From: Streptomyces sp. CB01249
GTDB taxonomy: Bacteria > Actinomycetota > Actinomycetes > Streptomycetales > Streptomycetaceae
Assembly (NCBI RefSeq): GCF_001905735.1
Contig: NZ_LISW01000006.1
Span: forward strand, 131,432-195,431
DNA: 64,000 nt
Reading direction: 5' to 3'
The notes under the pieces were generated by a model. It worked only from the letters and a program-made list of their open reading frames with translations. It did no database searches and was not told the origin of the DNA. The position numbers were made by a program, and so were the translations under genes. Position 1 is the stretch's first letter; each line of letters starts with the position of its first letter. Positions 1-8,399 of this stretch are shown piece after piece.

Positions 1-747
1 GGCGGCGTCGCCGTCGCCCTCGGCGGCCCGGTCCTCGCCTTCGCCGCGGCCGGGGTCCTCTTCGCCGTGTCGCTCCCGCTCCTGCTGGCCGTACGGATGG
101 CCCCGCTGCCCGCGCCCGAGGCCGCCGCCCCCACCGGCAGCGCCTGGCACGAACTGGCCGACGGGCTCCGCCACATCCGCCGCCACCCGGTCCTCGGGCC
201 CCTGATGCTCGTGGTCGCCGTCAGCGAACTCGGCTTCGTCGGCCCCCTCAACCTCGGCCTCATCCTGCTCAGCGACGAACGCGGCTGGGGCGCCTCCGGC
301 ATGGGCTGGGTCATCGCCGCCTTCGGCACCGGCGCGGGCGCCTCCGCCCTCCTCCTCGCCGTACGCGGCCGCGTCCCCAGGGCCGGACTGGTCATGTGCC
401 TGACCGTCCTCGTCGGAGCCTGCGCCATCGCGGCCCTGGCCTACGTGCCCTCCGTACCGCTCGCCGCGGCCGTCGCGGTCCTCGTCGGACTCTTCGCCGG
501 GCTCGGCGGCTCGCTGTGCGGCGCGCTCACGCAGACCGTCACCGAACCGGCCTACCTGGGCCGCGTCACCTCGGTCTCCACGCTCTTCACGCACGCCCTC
601 GCGCCGCTCAGCTACCCCGTCACCGGCGCCGCCGTCGCCCTCTGGGGCACCGGCCCGGTCTTCGTCGCCAGCGCGGCCCTGTGCGCGACCGGCGTCGTCA
701 CCGGCCTCCTCATCGCCCCGCTCCGCCGGGCGGAACTCCCGGCCTGA
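1..747 (+). CDS. MFS exporter, C-terminal part (5' end outside window)
   Basis: The reading frame is open from the first base, so this is the C-terminal ~248 residues of a protein that begins upstream. It shows at least five hydrophobic helices separated by short Arg-containing loops (for example the VRGRVPRAG turn near the middle), the pattern of the second half of a major facilitator superfamily transporter, most like MFS_3/enterobactin-exporter-like drug efflux proteins. An Arg-rich cytoplasmic tail (LRRAELPA) ends it. An internal GTG at 67 is only an apparent start, because the frame continues upstream with hydrophobic sequence. Substrate cannot be told. It runs toward the minus-strand gene at 779-1411, from which it is separated by 31 bases. 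Confidence 0.8.
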   Translation, partial: GGVAVALGGPVLAFAAAGVLFAVSLPLLLAVRMAPLPAPEAAAPTGSAWHELADGLRHIRRHPVLGPLMLVVAVSELGFVGPLNLGLILLSDERGWGASGMGWVIAAFGTGAGASALLLAVRGRVPRAGLVMCLTVLVGACAIAALAYVPSVPLAAAVAVLVGLFAGLGGSLCGALTQTVTEPAYLGRVTSVSTLFTHALAPLSYPVTGAAVALWGTGPVFVASAALCATGVVTGLLIAPLRRAELPA

Positions 748-778
748 CCGGGGCCGCCCCAGCCCCTGCGCGTACCGG

Positions 779-1411
779 CTACATGCCCAGCTTCGCCGTC
801 GTCACCCGGCCGACCGCCTCCGGCTCGCCCTCCAGCTCCACCCGCGCCGCGTCCTGCCGCCCGAACGCGAACAGCAGCAGCTCGCCCGGCTCACCGGTCA
901 CCGTCACCACCGGCGTCCCCCGGTGCGCCACCGCGGTCTGCCCGTCCGGGCGGCGCAGCACCAGGCCCACCGGCGCCTTCCGGCCCAGCATCCGCGCCGC
1001 CTTCTCCGTACGCGCCCACAGCACGTCCGCGAAGACCGGGTCCAGCTCACGCGGCGTCCAGTCGGGCTGCGCCCGGCGCACGTCCTCCGCGTGGATGTAG
1101 AACTCCACCGTGTTCGCCGCCTCGTCCAGCTGCTTCAGGCCGAACGGGGACATCCGGGGCGGGCCGGTCCGGATGAGCTGGATCAGCTCCTCGTACGGCT
1201 TCTCGGTGAACTCGGCCATGACCCGGTCCCGCCGGCCCTTCAGCGGCCCGATGAGCGTCCCGGCCGCCGCGTCCGGCCGCCGCTCCCGCACCACCACATG
1301 GGCCGCGAGATCACGGGCCGTCCAGCCGTGGCACAGGGTCGGGGCCTGCGGGCCCGCCGCCTCCAACAGGTCGGCGAGCAGAAGACGTTCGCGCTTCGCA
1401 TGGGTCGACAT
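779..1411 (-). CDS. TIGR03085 family metal-binding protein (DinB/maleylpyruvate isomerase-like fold)
   Basis: A 210-residue protein. The N-terminus (RERLLLADLLEAAGPQAPTL, then CHGWTARDLAAHVVVRE) matches the mycothiol-dependent maleylpyruvate isomerase/DinB four-helix family: a helix, the W-T-x-R-D-L-x-x-H-V signature supplying a metal-binding His, and a further H in EFYIHAEDVRRAQ near residue 115. The whole-length pattern and size fit the actinobacterial TIGR03085 group, whose biochemical role is unknown. The start is the ATG at 1411, because upstream in-frame codons encode low-complexity sequence overlapping the promoter of divergent hisI. It is transcribed away from hisI, with 85 bases between the two starts. 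Metal binding is inferred from the motif; no reaction is proposed. Confidence 0.8.
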   Translation of the reverse strand: MSTHAKRERLLLADLLEAAGPQAPTLCHGWTARDLAAHVVVRERRPDAAAGTLIGPLKGRRDRVMAEFTEKPYEELIQLIRTGPPRMSPFGLKQLDEAANTVEFYIHAEDVRRAQPDWTPRELDPVFADVLWARTEKAARMLGRKAPVGLVLRRPDGQTAVAHRGTPVVTVTGEPGELLLFAFGRQDAARVELEGEPEAVGRVTTAKLGM

Positions 1412-1496
1412 GCCCGCCAGCGTACGGCCGCCGTCCCCCGTCCGCCCAGTGGACGCCCGCCCGGACACCCCGCGCCGCCACGGCACAATGGGGCCC

Positions 1497-1880
1497 ATGA
1501 GCAGCACGCCCCCGCCCGGCACCCCCCGGACCGCCAGCGACCTCGACCCCGCCATCGCCGCCCGCCTCAAGCGCGGCGCCGACGGACTGGTCCCGGCCGT
1601 CGCCCAGCAGTACGACACCGGCGAGGTGCTGATGCTGGGCTGGATGGACGACGAGGCGCTGCACCGCACCCTCACCACCGGCCGCTGCACCTACTGGTCC
1701 CGCAGCCGCCAGGAGTACTGGGTCAAGGGCGACACCTCGGGCCACATCCAGCTGGTCAAGTCCGTCGCCCTCGACTGCGACGCCGACACCGTCCTCGTCA
1801 AGGTCGACCAGACCGGCGCCGCCTGCCACACCGGCGACCGCACCTGCTTCGACGCCGACGTCCTGTTCTCCGGACAGTAA
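1497..1880 (+). CDS. hisI: phosphoribosyl-AMP cyclohydrolase
   Basis: 127 residues, the usual size of a stand-alone HisI. It hydrolyses the adenine ring of phosphoribosyl-AMP, the third step of histidine biosynthesis, as a cytoplasmic dimer. Seen in the sequence: the VLMLGWMDDEAL stretch, TYWSRSRQEYWVKGDTSG, and the zinc/magnesium set C94-D-A-D97 followed by C110 and C117. Two in-frame ATGs exist (1488 and 1497). The one at 1497 gives MSSTPP; a CACAAT sequence just upstream could be a -10 element giving an almost leaderless transcript. trpE starts 11 bases after the stop, so histidine and tryptophan genes are probably co-transcribed here. High confidence. Confidence 0.95.
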   Translation: MSSTPPPGTPRTASDLDPAIAARLKRGADGLVPAVAQQYDTGEVLMLGWMDDEALHRTLTTGRCTYWSRSRQEYWVKGDTSGHIQLVKSVALDCDADTVLVKVDQTGAACHTGDRTCFDADVLFSGQ

Positions 1881-1891
1881 GGTCTGCCGCC

Positions 1892-3379
1892 ATGGACCTC
1901 GACACCTTCCGCAAGCTGGCCGTCGACCGGCGCGTCATCCCCGTCACCCGCCGCCTCCTCGCGGACGGCGACACCCCCGTCGGGCTCTACCGCAAGCTCG
2001 CGGGTGAGCGCACCGGCACCTTCCTGCTGGAATCCGCGGAGAACGGCCGCACCTGGTCGCGCTACTCCTTCATCGGCGTACGCAGCGCCGCCACGCTCAC
2101 CACCCGCGACGGCGAGGCCCACTGGCTCGGCACCCCGCCTGTCGGCGTGCCCGTCGACGGCGATCCGCTGCACGCCCTGCGCGCCACCATCGAGGCCCTG
2201 CACACCCCGCACGACCGGGAGTCCGGCCTTCCGCCCTTCACCGGCGGCATGGTCGGCTACCTCGGCTACGACATCGTGCGCCGCCTGGAGAAGATCGGCG
2301 AGAGCGGCGGCGACGACCTGAAGCTCCCCGAGCTGACCATGCTGCTCACCTCCGACCTGGCGGTCCTGGACCACTGGGACGGCAGCGTGCTGCTCATCGC
2401 CAACGCCATCAACCACAACGACCTGGCCACCGGCGTGGACGAGGCGTACGCCGACGCCGTCGCCCGGCTCGACGCGATGGAGCGCGACCTGCGCCGCCCC
2501 GTCGAGAACGCCCCCGCCGCCCTGCCGCCCTCCGAGCTGCCCCCGTACACCGCGCTCTGGGGCGGCCAGGCGTACCAGGACGCCGTCGAGGACGTGAAGG
2601 AACGCATCCGGGCCGGGGAGGCCTTCCAGGTGGTGCCCTCCCAGCGCTTCGAGACCCCGTGCACCGCGAGCGCCCTCGACGTCTACCGGGTGCTGCGCGC
2701 CACCAACCCCTCGCCGTACATGTACCTCTTCCGGTTCGACGGCTTCGACGTCGCCGGGTCCAGCCCCGAGGCCCTGGTCAAGGTCGAGGACGGCCGGGCC
2801 ATGGTCCACCCCATCGCCGGAACCCGGCACCGCGGCGCCACCCCGCAGGAGGACCAGGCCCTCGCCGACGAACTCCTCGCCGACCCCAAGGAACGCGCCG
2901 AGCACCTGATGCTCGTGGACCTCGGCCGCAACGACCTCGGCCGGGTCTGCGAGCCGGGCAGCGTCGAGGTGGTCGACTTCATGTCCATCGAGCGCTACTC
3001 GCACGTGATGCACATCGTCTCCACCGTCACCGGCAAGGTCGCCGAGGGGCGCACCGCCTTCGACGTGCTGACCGCCTGCTTCCCCGCCGGCACCCTCTCC
3101 GGCGCCCCCAAGCCCCGCGCCCTCCAGATCATCGAGGAGCTGGAACCCACCCGCCGGGGCCTGTACGGGGGCTGCGTCGGCTACCTCGACTTCGCCGGGG
3201 ACTCCGACACCGCCATCGCGATCCGCACCGCCCTGCTCCGCGACGGCACCGCATACGTCCAGGCGGGCGCGGGCGTCGTCGCCGACTCCGACCCGGTCGC
3301 CGAGGACACCGAGTGCCGCAACAAGGCGGCGGCCGTCCTCCGCGCCGTCCACACCGCCAACCGCCTCGGCGGCGCCTGA
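1892..3379 (+). CDS. trpE: anthranilate synthase component I
   Basis: 495 residues, full length for TrpE. It converts chorismate plus ammonia (from the TrpG amidotransferase, not encoded in this window) to anthranilate, the first committed step of tryptophan synthesis. The N-terminal domain contains the LLES segment (TGTFLLESAENG) typical of the tryptophan-feedback site. The C-terminal chorismate-binding domain shows GEAFQVVPSQRF, NPSPYMYLFRF, PIAGTRHRG, LVDLGRNDLGRVC and FPAGTLSGAPKPRA, the conserved catalytic core. ATG at 1892 follows hisI by 11 bases. No leader peptide rich in Trp codons was found directly before it, so control by attenuation is not supported at this spot. Confidence 0.97.
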   Translation: MDLDTFRKLAVDRRVIPVTRRLLADGDTPVGLYRKLAGERTGTFLLESAENGRTWSRYSFIGVRSAATLTTRDGEAHWLGTPPVGVPVDGDPLHALRATIEALHTPHDRESGLPPFTGGMVGYLGYDIVRRLEKIGESGGDDLKLPELTMLLTSDLAVLDHWDGSVLLIANAINHNDLATGVDEAYADAVARLDAMERDLRRPVENAPAALPPSELPPYTALWGGQAYQDAVEDVKERIRAGEAFQVVPSQRFETPCTASALDVYRVLRATNPSPYMYLFRFDGFDVAGSSPEALVKVEDGRAMVHPIAGTRHRGATPQEDQALADELLADPKERAEHLMLVDLGRNDLGRVCEPGSVEVVDFMSIERYSHVMHIVSTVTGKVAEGRTAFDVLTACFPAGTLSGAPKPRALQIIEELEPTRRGLYGGCVGYLDFAGDSDTAIAIRTALLRDGTAYVQAGAGVVADSDPVAEDTECRNKAAAVLRAVHTANRLGGA

Positions 3380-3440
3380 GCCGTACGCCGGTGCCTCCCG
3401 GCCAGGGGCGCGGTGGGGCGTTCCGGGCCGGTGAGGGATA

Positions 3441-4097
3441 GTGGAGTACGTGAGTGCCGTCCCCGTACCCCAGCCCCGTACCGAAGCCGCCGCCGCGCCC
3501 GACAGTGCGGGGAGCCGCCGCACCCTGGCGGCCGGCCTGCTCCTCGGGGCGGCCGGAGCGACCGTCGTCCTGCTCGCCTCCGGGCAGACCTGGGCCGAGG
3601 GCAAGGCCTCCGTCGGCGGCGGCAGCCTGCCGCTGAGCGCCGACGGGCAGGACGTCACCGGACTCCCCGCCGCCCTCGCGATCGTCGGCCTGGCCGCCCT
3701 CGTCGCCGTCTTCGCCGTACGCGGCGGCGGCCGGCGCGTGGTCGCCGGACTCCTCGCGCTCAGCGGACTCGGCGCCGCGCTCAACGCCTTTTTCGGCGCG
3801 TCCGACAGCGGGGCGCTGGACGAGAAGGCCGCCCGGACCAGCGGCGACGCCGCCGCCGGCATCACGGCCCTCAGCCACACCGCCTGGCCGTACGTCACGG
3901 CGGCCGGCGGCCTGCTGATCCTGCTCGCCGGGCTGCTCGCCCTGCGCTACGGCAGCCGCTGGCCCACGATGTCCGGGCGCTACGAGCGCGACGGCACCCC
4001 CCGCCCCCGCAAGGCCCCCCGCCCGCTCGACCCCGACCGGCCCGAGGATCTGTGGAAGGCCCTGGACCGCGGCGAGGACCCGACGCGCGAGGCATGA
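3441..4097 (+). CDS. Trp biosynthesis-associated membrane protein (TIGR02234 family)
   Basis: 218 residues with about four membrane helices: LAAGLLLGAAGATVVLLAS near residue 35, ALAIVGLAALVAVFAV near 75, VVAGLLALSGLGAALNAFF near 100, and a last one near 150 (YVTAAGGLLILLAGLLAL). A charged, Pro/Arg-rich cytoplasmic tail follows. The topology and the position between trpE and trpC match the actinobacterial Trp operon-associated integral membrane family, whose role is unknown. The start is GTG 3441 (MEYVSAV after a GAGG), but GTG 3450 is equally possible. It lies 61 bases after trpE, probably in the same transcription unit. Confidence 0.85.
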   Translation: MEYVSAVPVPQPRTEAAAAPDSAGSRRTLAAGLLLGAAGATVVLLASGQTWAEGKASVGGGSLPLSADGQDVTGLPAALAIVGLAALVAVFAVRGGGRRVVAGLLALSGLGAALNAFFGASDSGALDEKAARTSGDAAAGITALSHTAWPYVTAAGGLLILLAGLLALRYGSRWPTMSGRYERDGTPRPRKAPRPLDPDRPEDLWKALDRGEDPTREA

Positions 4098-4116
4098 CCC
4101 CCCAGCTCACGTCCTA

Positions 4117-4130
4117 CCCGTACGTACGGG
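4117..4130. promoter_or_regulatory. 14-bp perfect palindrome upstream of the HGxxPAAW gene
   Basis: The sequence CCCGTACGTACGGG is a perfect inverted repeat, followed at once by ACAAT, which could serve as part of a -10 element (GACAAT). It lies 90 bases before the ATG of the next small membrane protein gene. It may be an operator or simply a small hairpin; nothing else in the window repeats it. Confidence 0.3.
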
Positions 4131-4219
4131 ACAATGACGGTGAGCTGGCACAGCGGCACGGGCCGTGGGCACAGCGACCCGAGCGATTCCAACAGCGCAA
4201 CACCAACGAGGAGCAACTC

Positions 4220-4468
4220 ATGGCGGGCAGCAGCCACGGACACACCCCGGCCGCCTGGACCGGTGTCATCATCGCCTTCATCGGCTTCTGCGTCGCGGGC
4301 GTCTTCATGGTCGCGGCCAACCCGGTCGGCTTCTGGGCCGGCATGGGCGTCGTCCTGCTCGGTGGTGTCGTCGGCCTCGCGATGAAGGCCGCGGGCCTCG
4401 GCATGCCGAAGGAGTCGGCCGAGCTGAGCGCCGCCCGCGCCCGCGCCGGACAGGCGCAGACCTCCTGA
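4220..4468 (+). CDS. HGxxPAAW family small membrane protein
   Basis: 82 residues. The N-terminus carries the family signature His-Gly-His-Thr-Pro-Ala-Ala-Trp (SSHGHTPAAW), followed by two membrane helices (TGVIIAFIGFCVAGVFMVAA and GFWAGMGVVLLGGVVGLAM) and a short charged tail (GLGMPKESAELSAARARAG). This is a conserved actinobacterial family of unknown function found beside tryptophan genes. The ATG is preceded by GAGGAG at the usual distance. A strong hairpin terminator follows the stop. Confidence 0.9.
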   Translation: MAGSSHGHTPAAWTGVIIAFIGFCVAGVFMVAANPVGFWAGMGVVLLGGVVGLAMKAAGLGMPKESAELSAARARAGQAQTS

Positions 4469-4486
4469 CCCCCGCACCACGTACGC

Positions 4487-4523
4487 CGGAAAGGCGCGGC
4501 CCGGACCGGGCTGCGCCTTTCCG
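4487..4523 (+). terminator. hairpin terminator after the HGxxPAAW gene
   Basis: An inverted repeat of 18 bases per arm with one G/T mismatch (left arm from CGGAAAGGCGC at 4487, right arm ending GCGCCTTTCCG at 4523) and almost no loop. It starts 18 bases after the stop codon at 4468. There is no real U-tract, as is common in Streptomyces. It separates the trpE transcript from the downstream DUF2752 gene. Confidence 0.75.
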
Positions 4524-4545
4524 CGTCAGCGGCGACAATCACCGG

Positions 4546-5043
4546 GTGGACGCAACGCCAACGCCAAAGCCCGCCCCGGCTCCCGGGCCGCCGCCGCCCT
4601 TCGCCCCCGTGCGGGCCCCCCTCTTCCCCACGGCCCCCGCCGGCGCCTCGCGGCTGCGGCGGACCGCCGTCCCGGTGGGCGTGCTCGCCGCCGTCGTCGG
4701 CGCCTTCGGATACGTCGCCACCGTCGACCCGAACCAGCCCGGCCACTACCCCGTCTGCCCGCTGCTGCGGTTCACCGGCATCTACTGCCCCGGCTGCGGC
4801 GGCCTCCGCAGCGCCCACGCCTTCGCCCACGGCGACCTGGCCGCCGCCTTCGGCGCCAACGCGCTCGCCGTCGTCGGCTACGGGATCTTCGCCGTGCTGT
4901 GGGCCGTATGGCTGATCCGCGAGTCCCGCGGAAAGCCCCTGCGGATCGCGCTGCGGCCGGTGCACTGGTGGGCGATCGGCGCCGTACTGCTGCTTTTCAC
5001 CGTCATCCGGAACCTCCCCTTCGGCTCCGCGCTCGCCCCGTGA
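4546..5043 (+). CDS. DUF2752 domain membrane protein
   Basis: 165 residues. A Pro/Ala-rich N-terminus is followed by a helix (VPVGVLAAVVGAFGYVA), the DUF2752 core CPLLRFTGIYCPGCGGLRSAHAF with its characteristic C-P-x-C-G-x-x-R motif, and two more membrane helices (ALAVVGYGIFAVLWAVWLI and WWAIGAVLLLFTVI). Function is unknown; the paired cysteines suggest a metal or redox role but this is not shown. GTG at 4546 follows a GACAAT -10-like sequence by six bases, so the transcript may be leaderless. Confidence 0.85.
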   Translation: MDATPTPKPAPAPGPPPPFAPVRAPLFPTAPAGASRLRRTAVPVGVLAAVVGAFGYVATVDPNQPGHYPVCPLLRFTGIYCPGCGGLRSAHAFAHGDLAAAFGANALAVVGYGIFAVLWAVWLIRESRGKPLRIALRPVHWWAIGAVLLLFTVIRNLPFGSALAP

Positions 5044-5167
5044 AGTCCCAGGTAGTGGGACAGCCGCCGGGTGGATGCGGGCCCAGCGCCCTCCTGCGGA
5101 TAACATCGGAGTGGCTGATCCTGTGGCCTGTTACGTTTTTTCACCGTTCCGGAAGGGGGCCGCTCGC

Positions 5168-5977
5168 GTGAGTGTGCTCGACGAGATCATCGACGGCGTA
5201 CGCGCCGACCTCGCGGAGCGGCAGGCGCGCGTCAGCCTCGACGAGCTCAAGGAACGCGCCGCCCGTGCCCCCCAGGCCAAGGACGGCGTCGCCGCCCTGC
5301 GCGGCGAGGGCGTGACCGTCATCTGCGAGGTCAAGCGCTCCAGCCCCTCCAAGGGCGCGCTGGCCGCCATCGCCGACCCGGCCGCGCTCGCCGCGGACTA
5401 CGAGGCCGGCGGGGCCTCCGTCATCTCGGTCCTCACCGAGGAGCGCCGCTTCGGCGGCTCGCTCGCCGACCTGGAGGCCGTCCGCGCCAAGGTCGACATC
5501 CCGATCCTCCGCAAGGACTTCATCGTCACCTCGTACCAGCTGTGGGAGGCGCGCGCGTACGGCGCCGACCTCGCGCTGCTGATCGTCGCCGCCCTCGAAC
5601 AGGAGGCCCTGGTCTCCCTGATCGAGCGCGCCGAGTCCATCGGCCTCACGCCGCTGGTCGAGGCGCATGACGAGGAGGAGGCCGAGCGCGCGGTCGAGGC
5701 GGGAGCCCGGATCATCGGCGTCAACGCGCGCAACCTCAAGGACCTCAAGGTCGACCGCTCCACCTTCGAGCGCGTCGCCCCCGAGATCCCGGACCACATC
5801 GTCAAGGTCGCCGAGTCCGGCGTCCGCGGTCCGCACGACCTGATCGCCTACGCCAACGCCGGAGCGGACGCGGTGCTGGTCGGCGAGTCCCTGGTGACCG
5901 GCCGCGACCCGCGGACCGCCGTCGCCGACCTGGTCGCCGCCGGCGCCCACCCCGCCCTGCGCCACGGACGGGGCTGA
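5168..5977 (+). CDS. trpC: indole-3-glycerol phosphate synthase
   Basis: 269 residues, full length. It closes the indole ring: 1-(2-carboxyphenylamino)-1-deoxyribulose 5-phosphate to indole-3-glycerol phosphate, with loss of CO2 and water. It is a TIM barrel with the family motifs EVKRSSPSKG (catalytic Glu and Lys), SVLTEERRFGGS, ILRKDFIVTSYQ, LVEAHDEEE, IGVNARNLKDLKVD and AESGVR. The GTG at 5168 is preceded by GGAAGGGGG at about nine bases. It begins the trpC-trpM-trpB-trpA operon. The 124 bases before it hold a small hairpin (GTCCCA/TGGGAC at 5045-5061) but no convincing leader peptide. Confidence 0.97.
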   Translation: MSVLDEIIDGVRADLAERQARVSLDELKERAARAPQAKDGVAALRGEGVTVICEVKRSSPSKGALAAIADPAALAADYEAGGASVISVLTEERRFGGSLADLEAVRAKVDIPILRKDFIVTSYQLWEARAYGADLALLIVAALEQEALVSLIERAESIGLTPLVEAHDEEEAERAVEAGARIIGVNARNLKDLKVDRSTFERVAPEIPDHIVKVAESGVRGPHDLIAYANAGADAVLVGESLVTGRDPRTAVADLVAAGAHPALRHGRG

Positions 5978-5984
5978 CCAGGCC

Positions 5985-6152
5985 GTGTCGTCCCTTCCGC
6001 ATCCCGCTCCGGTGCGCTGCGCGCTGCCCTCGTGGCACCGCGGCTGCCGGGCGCCGGCGCGCCGGGTGCGCGGCCGGCGGGTGCGGTACGTGATCGGCGC
6101 CGAGCCCGGTCAGGTCAACGGCATGCGATGGCGCACGGGACGCGCGCTGTAG
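5985..6152 (+). CDS. trpM: TrpM-like small protein between trpC and trpB
   Basis: A small open frame of 55 residues, GTG start, lying 7 bases after trpC and ending 118 bases before trpB. It is Arg-rich, with a C-terminal section RVRYVIGAEPGQVNG then MRWRTGRAL. That tail and the position match what I recall of TrpM (formerly TrpX, SCO2038) of S. coelicolor, a small protein reported to modulate tryptophan biosynthesis and differentiation. The exact start is uncertain: alternative GTG codons exist inside the frame and no strong ribosome-binding site is seen. Identification rests on position and the C-terminal pattern only. Confidence 0.65.
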   Translation: MSSLPHPAPVRCALPSWHRGCRAPARRVRGRRVRYVIGAEPGQVNGMRWRTGRAL

Positions 6153-6270
6153 AGCGAGCCCGGCCGCGTTCCCGCGTGCCCGAAACCGCCCCGGTCCCGG
6201 ACCGGGGCGGCGCTCCACTCACGGCGCAGACGGTGCAACCACCCCTGTGACGACGAGGAGCACGTCCCGC

Positions 6271-7557
6271 ATGTCTTCCGACTTCTTCATCCCGGACCCG
6301 GAGGGTCTGATCCCCAGCGCCGAGGGCTACTTCGGCGCGTACGGCGGAAAGTTCATCCCGGAGGCGCTGGTCGCCGCCGTGGACGAGGTCGCCGTCGAGT
6401 ACGAGAAGGCCAAGGCCGACCCCGCGTTCGCCGCCGAGCTCGGCGAGCTGATGGTCCACTACACCGGTCGGCCCAGCGCCCTCACCGAGGTGCCCCGCTT
6501 CGCCGAGCACGCCGGGGGCGCCCGCGTCTTCCTCAAGCGCGAGGACCTCAACCACACCGGATCGCACAAGATCAACAACGTGCTGGGGCAGGCCCTGCTG
6601 ACCCGGCGCATGGGCAAGACCCGCGTCATCGCGGAGACCGGCGCCGGTCAGCACGGCGTCGCCACCGCGACCGCCTGCGCCCTCTTCGGCCTCGACTGCA
6701 CCATCTACATGGGCGAGATCGACACCCAGCGCCAGGCGCTGAACGTGGCGCGCATGCGGATGCTCGGCGCCGAGGTCATCGCCGTGAAGTCCGGCTCCCG
6801 CACCCTCAAGGACGCCATCAACGAGGCGTTCCGCGACTGGGTCGCCAACGTGGACCGCACCCACTACCTCTTCGGTACGGTCGCGGGCCCGCACCCCTTC
6901 CCGGCGATGGTCCGCGACTTCCACCGCGTCATCGGCGTGGAGGCCCGGCGGCAGATCCTGGAGCAGGCCGGACGGCTGCCGGACGCCGCCGTGGCCTGCG
7001 TCGGCGGCGGCTCCAACGCCATCGGCCTCTTCCACGCCTTCGTGCCCGACGCGGACGTCCGCCTCATCGGCTGCGAGCCCGCCGGACACGGCGTGGAGAC
7101 CGGGGAGCACGCGGCGACCCTGACCGCGGGCGAGCCCGGCATTCTGCACGGCTCGCGCAGCTACGTCCTCCAGGACGACGAGGGCCAGATCACCGAGCCG
7201 TACTCCATCTCGGCCGGTCTGGACTACCCGGGCATCGGCCCCGAGCACGCGTACCTCAAGGACGTGGGCCGCGGCGAGTACCGCGCCGTCACCGACGACG
7301 CGGCCATGCAGGCGCTGCGTCTGCTCTCCCGCACCGAGGGCATCATCCCGGCCATCGAGAGCGCGCACGCGCTGGCCGGGGCGCTGGAGGTCGGCAAGGA
7401 GCTGGGCAAGGACGGGCTGATCCTGATCAACCTCTCCGGGCGCGGCGACAAGGACATGGACACGGCGGCCCGCTACTTCGGGCTGTACGACACCGACGCG
7501 GCCGTCGAGGCGGACGCCGGCAGCCGGACCGCGGAGATCGAGGGGGACGCGCAGTGA
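6271..7557 (+). CDS. trpB: tryptophan synthase beta chain
   Basis: 428 residues, full-length TrpB. It is PLP-dependent and condenses indole with L-serine to L-tryptophan in the alpha2beta2 complex. Seen: GAYGGKFIPEAL, RPSALTEVPRF, the PLP lysine motif HTGSHKINN, ETGAGQHGVATA, the phosphate-binding GGGSNAIG, the AGLDYPGIGPEH segment and a C-terminal NLSGRGDKD. The start chosen is ATG 6271 because GAGGAG lies at 6255-6260; GTG 6247 in frame would add eight residues and destroy that spacing. trpA begins inside the stop codon. Confidence 0.97.
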   Translation: MSSDFFIPDPEGLIPSAEGYFGAYGGKFIPEALVAAVDEVAVEYEKAKADPAFAAELGELMVHYTGRPSALTEVPRFAEHAGGARVFLKREDLNHTGSHKINNVLGQALLTRRMGKTRVIAETGAGQHGVATATACALFGLDCTIYMGEIDTQRQALNVARMRMLGAEVIAVKSGSRTLKDAINEAFRDWVANVDRTHYLFGTVAGPHPFPAMVRDFHRVIGVEARRQILEQAGRLPDAAVACVGGGSNAIGLFHAFVPDADVRLIGCEPAGHGVETGEHAATLTAGEPGILHGSRSYVLQDDEGQITEPYSISAGLDYPGIGPEHAYLKDVGRGEYRAVTDDAAMQALRLLSRTEGIIPAIESAHALAGALEVGKELGKDGLILINLSGRGDKDMDTAARYFGLYDTDAAVEADAGSRTAEIEGDAQ

Positions 7558-8366
7558 GCGGCAACATCGAACTGCTGAACAGCACGCTCGCCGCGACGCG
7601 GGCCGAGAACCGGGCCGCGCTCATCGCGTACCTCCCGGCCGGCTTCCCGACCGTCGACGGCGGCATCGAGGCCGTCAAGGCCGCCGTCGCGGGCGGCGCC
7701 GACGTCATCGAGGTGGGGCTGCCGCACAGCGACCCGGTCCTCGACGGCCCGGTCATCCAGACCGCCGACGACATCGCGCTGCGCGGCGGCGTGCGGATCG
7801 CCGACGTGATGCGCACGGTGCGCGAGGCCCACGAGGCCACCGGGGCGCCGATCCTGGTCATGACGTACTGGAACCCGATCGACCGGTACGGCGTCGAGCG
7901 GTTCACGGCCGAGCTGGCCGAGGCGGGCGGCGCAGGGTGCATCCTGCCCGACCTGCCGGTCCAGGAGTCGGCGCTGTGGCGCGAGCACGCGGAGCGGCAC
8001 GGCCTGGCCACCGTCTTCGTCGTCGCGCCCAGCAGCAAGGACGAGCGGATCGCCACCATCACCGACGCGGGCTCCGGCTTCGTCTACGCCGCGTCCCTGA
8101 TGGGCGTCACCGGCACCCGTGCCTCGGTCGGCGCGCAGGCGCAGGACCTGGTCCGGCGGACCCGGGCCACCACGGAGATGCCGGTCTGCGTCGGACTCGG
8201 CGTGTCCGACGCCGCCCAGGCCGCGGAGGTGGCCGGCTTCGCCGACGGCGTCATCGTCGGCTCGGCGTTCGTCAAGTGCATGCTGGACGCCCCCGACGAG
8301 GCGGCCGGCCTCGCGGGCGTCCGTTCGCTGGCGGCCGATCTTGCCGAAGGTGTTCGAAAGCGCTGA
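7554..8366 (+). CDS. trpA: tryptophan synthase alpha chain
   Basis: 270 residues. It cleaves indole-3-glycerol phosphate to indole and glyceraldehyde 3-phosphate and channels indole to TrpB. Motifs of the TIM barrel: ALIAYLPAGFPTVDGG, GADVIEVGLPHSDPVLDGPVIQ (catalytic Glu; the usual DP-x-ADGP reads DPVLDGP here), MTYWNPIDRYG, ILPDLPVQES (catalytic Asp), GFVYAASLMGVTGTR and VCVGLGVSDAAQA. GTG 7554 overlaps the trpB stop by four bases (GTGA), a sign of translational coupling. A perfect 12-bp hairpin follows. Confidence 0.97.
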   Translation: MSGNIELLNSTLAATRAENRAALIAYLPAGFPTVDGGIEAVKAAVAGGADVIEVGLPHSDPVLDGPVIQTADDIALRGGVRIADVMRTVREAHEATGAPILVMTYWNPIDRYGVERFTAELAEAGGAGCILPDLPVQESALWREHAERHGLATVFVVAPSSKDERIATITDAGSGFVYAASLMGVTGTRASVGAQAQDLVRRTRATTEMPVCVGLGVSDAAQAAEVAGFADGVIVGSAFVKCMLDAPDEAAGLAGVRSLAADLAEGVRKR

Positions 8367-8399
8367 CACCTGGGGTAACCCGAACGGGTGGACCTCGGT

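Noticed and set aside
1691..3898. Minus-strand open frame of 735 codons opposite trpE
   Set aside because: No conserved motif; amino acid composition reflects the reverse complement of trpE codons.
5044..5167. Possible Trp-rich leader peptide before trpC (two TGG codons in one frame)
   Set aside because: No start codon in that frame at a sensible place, only two Trp codons, and no alternative hairpins were found.
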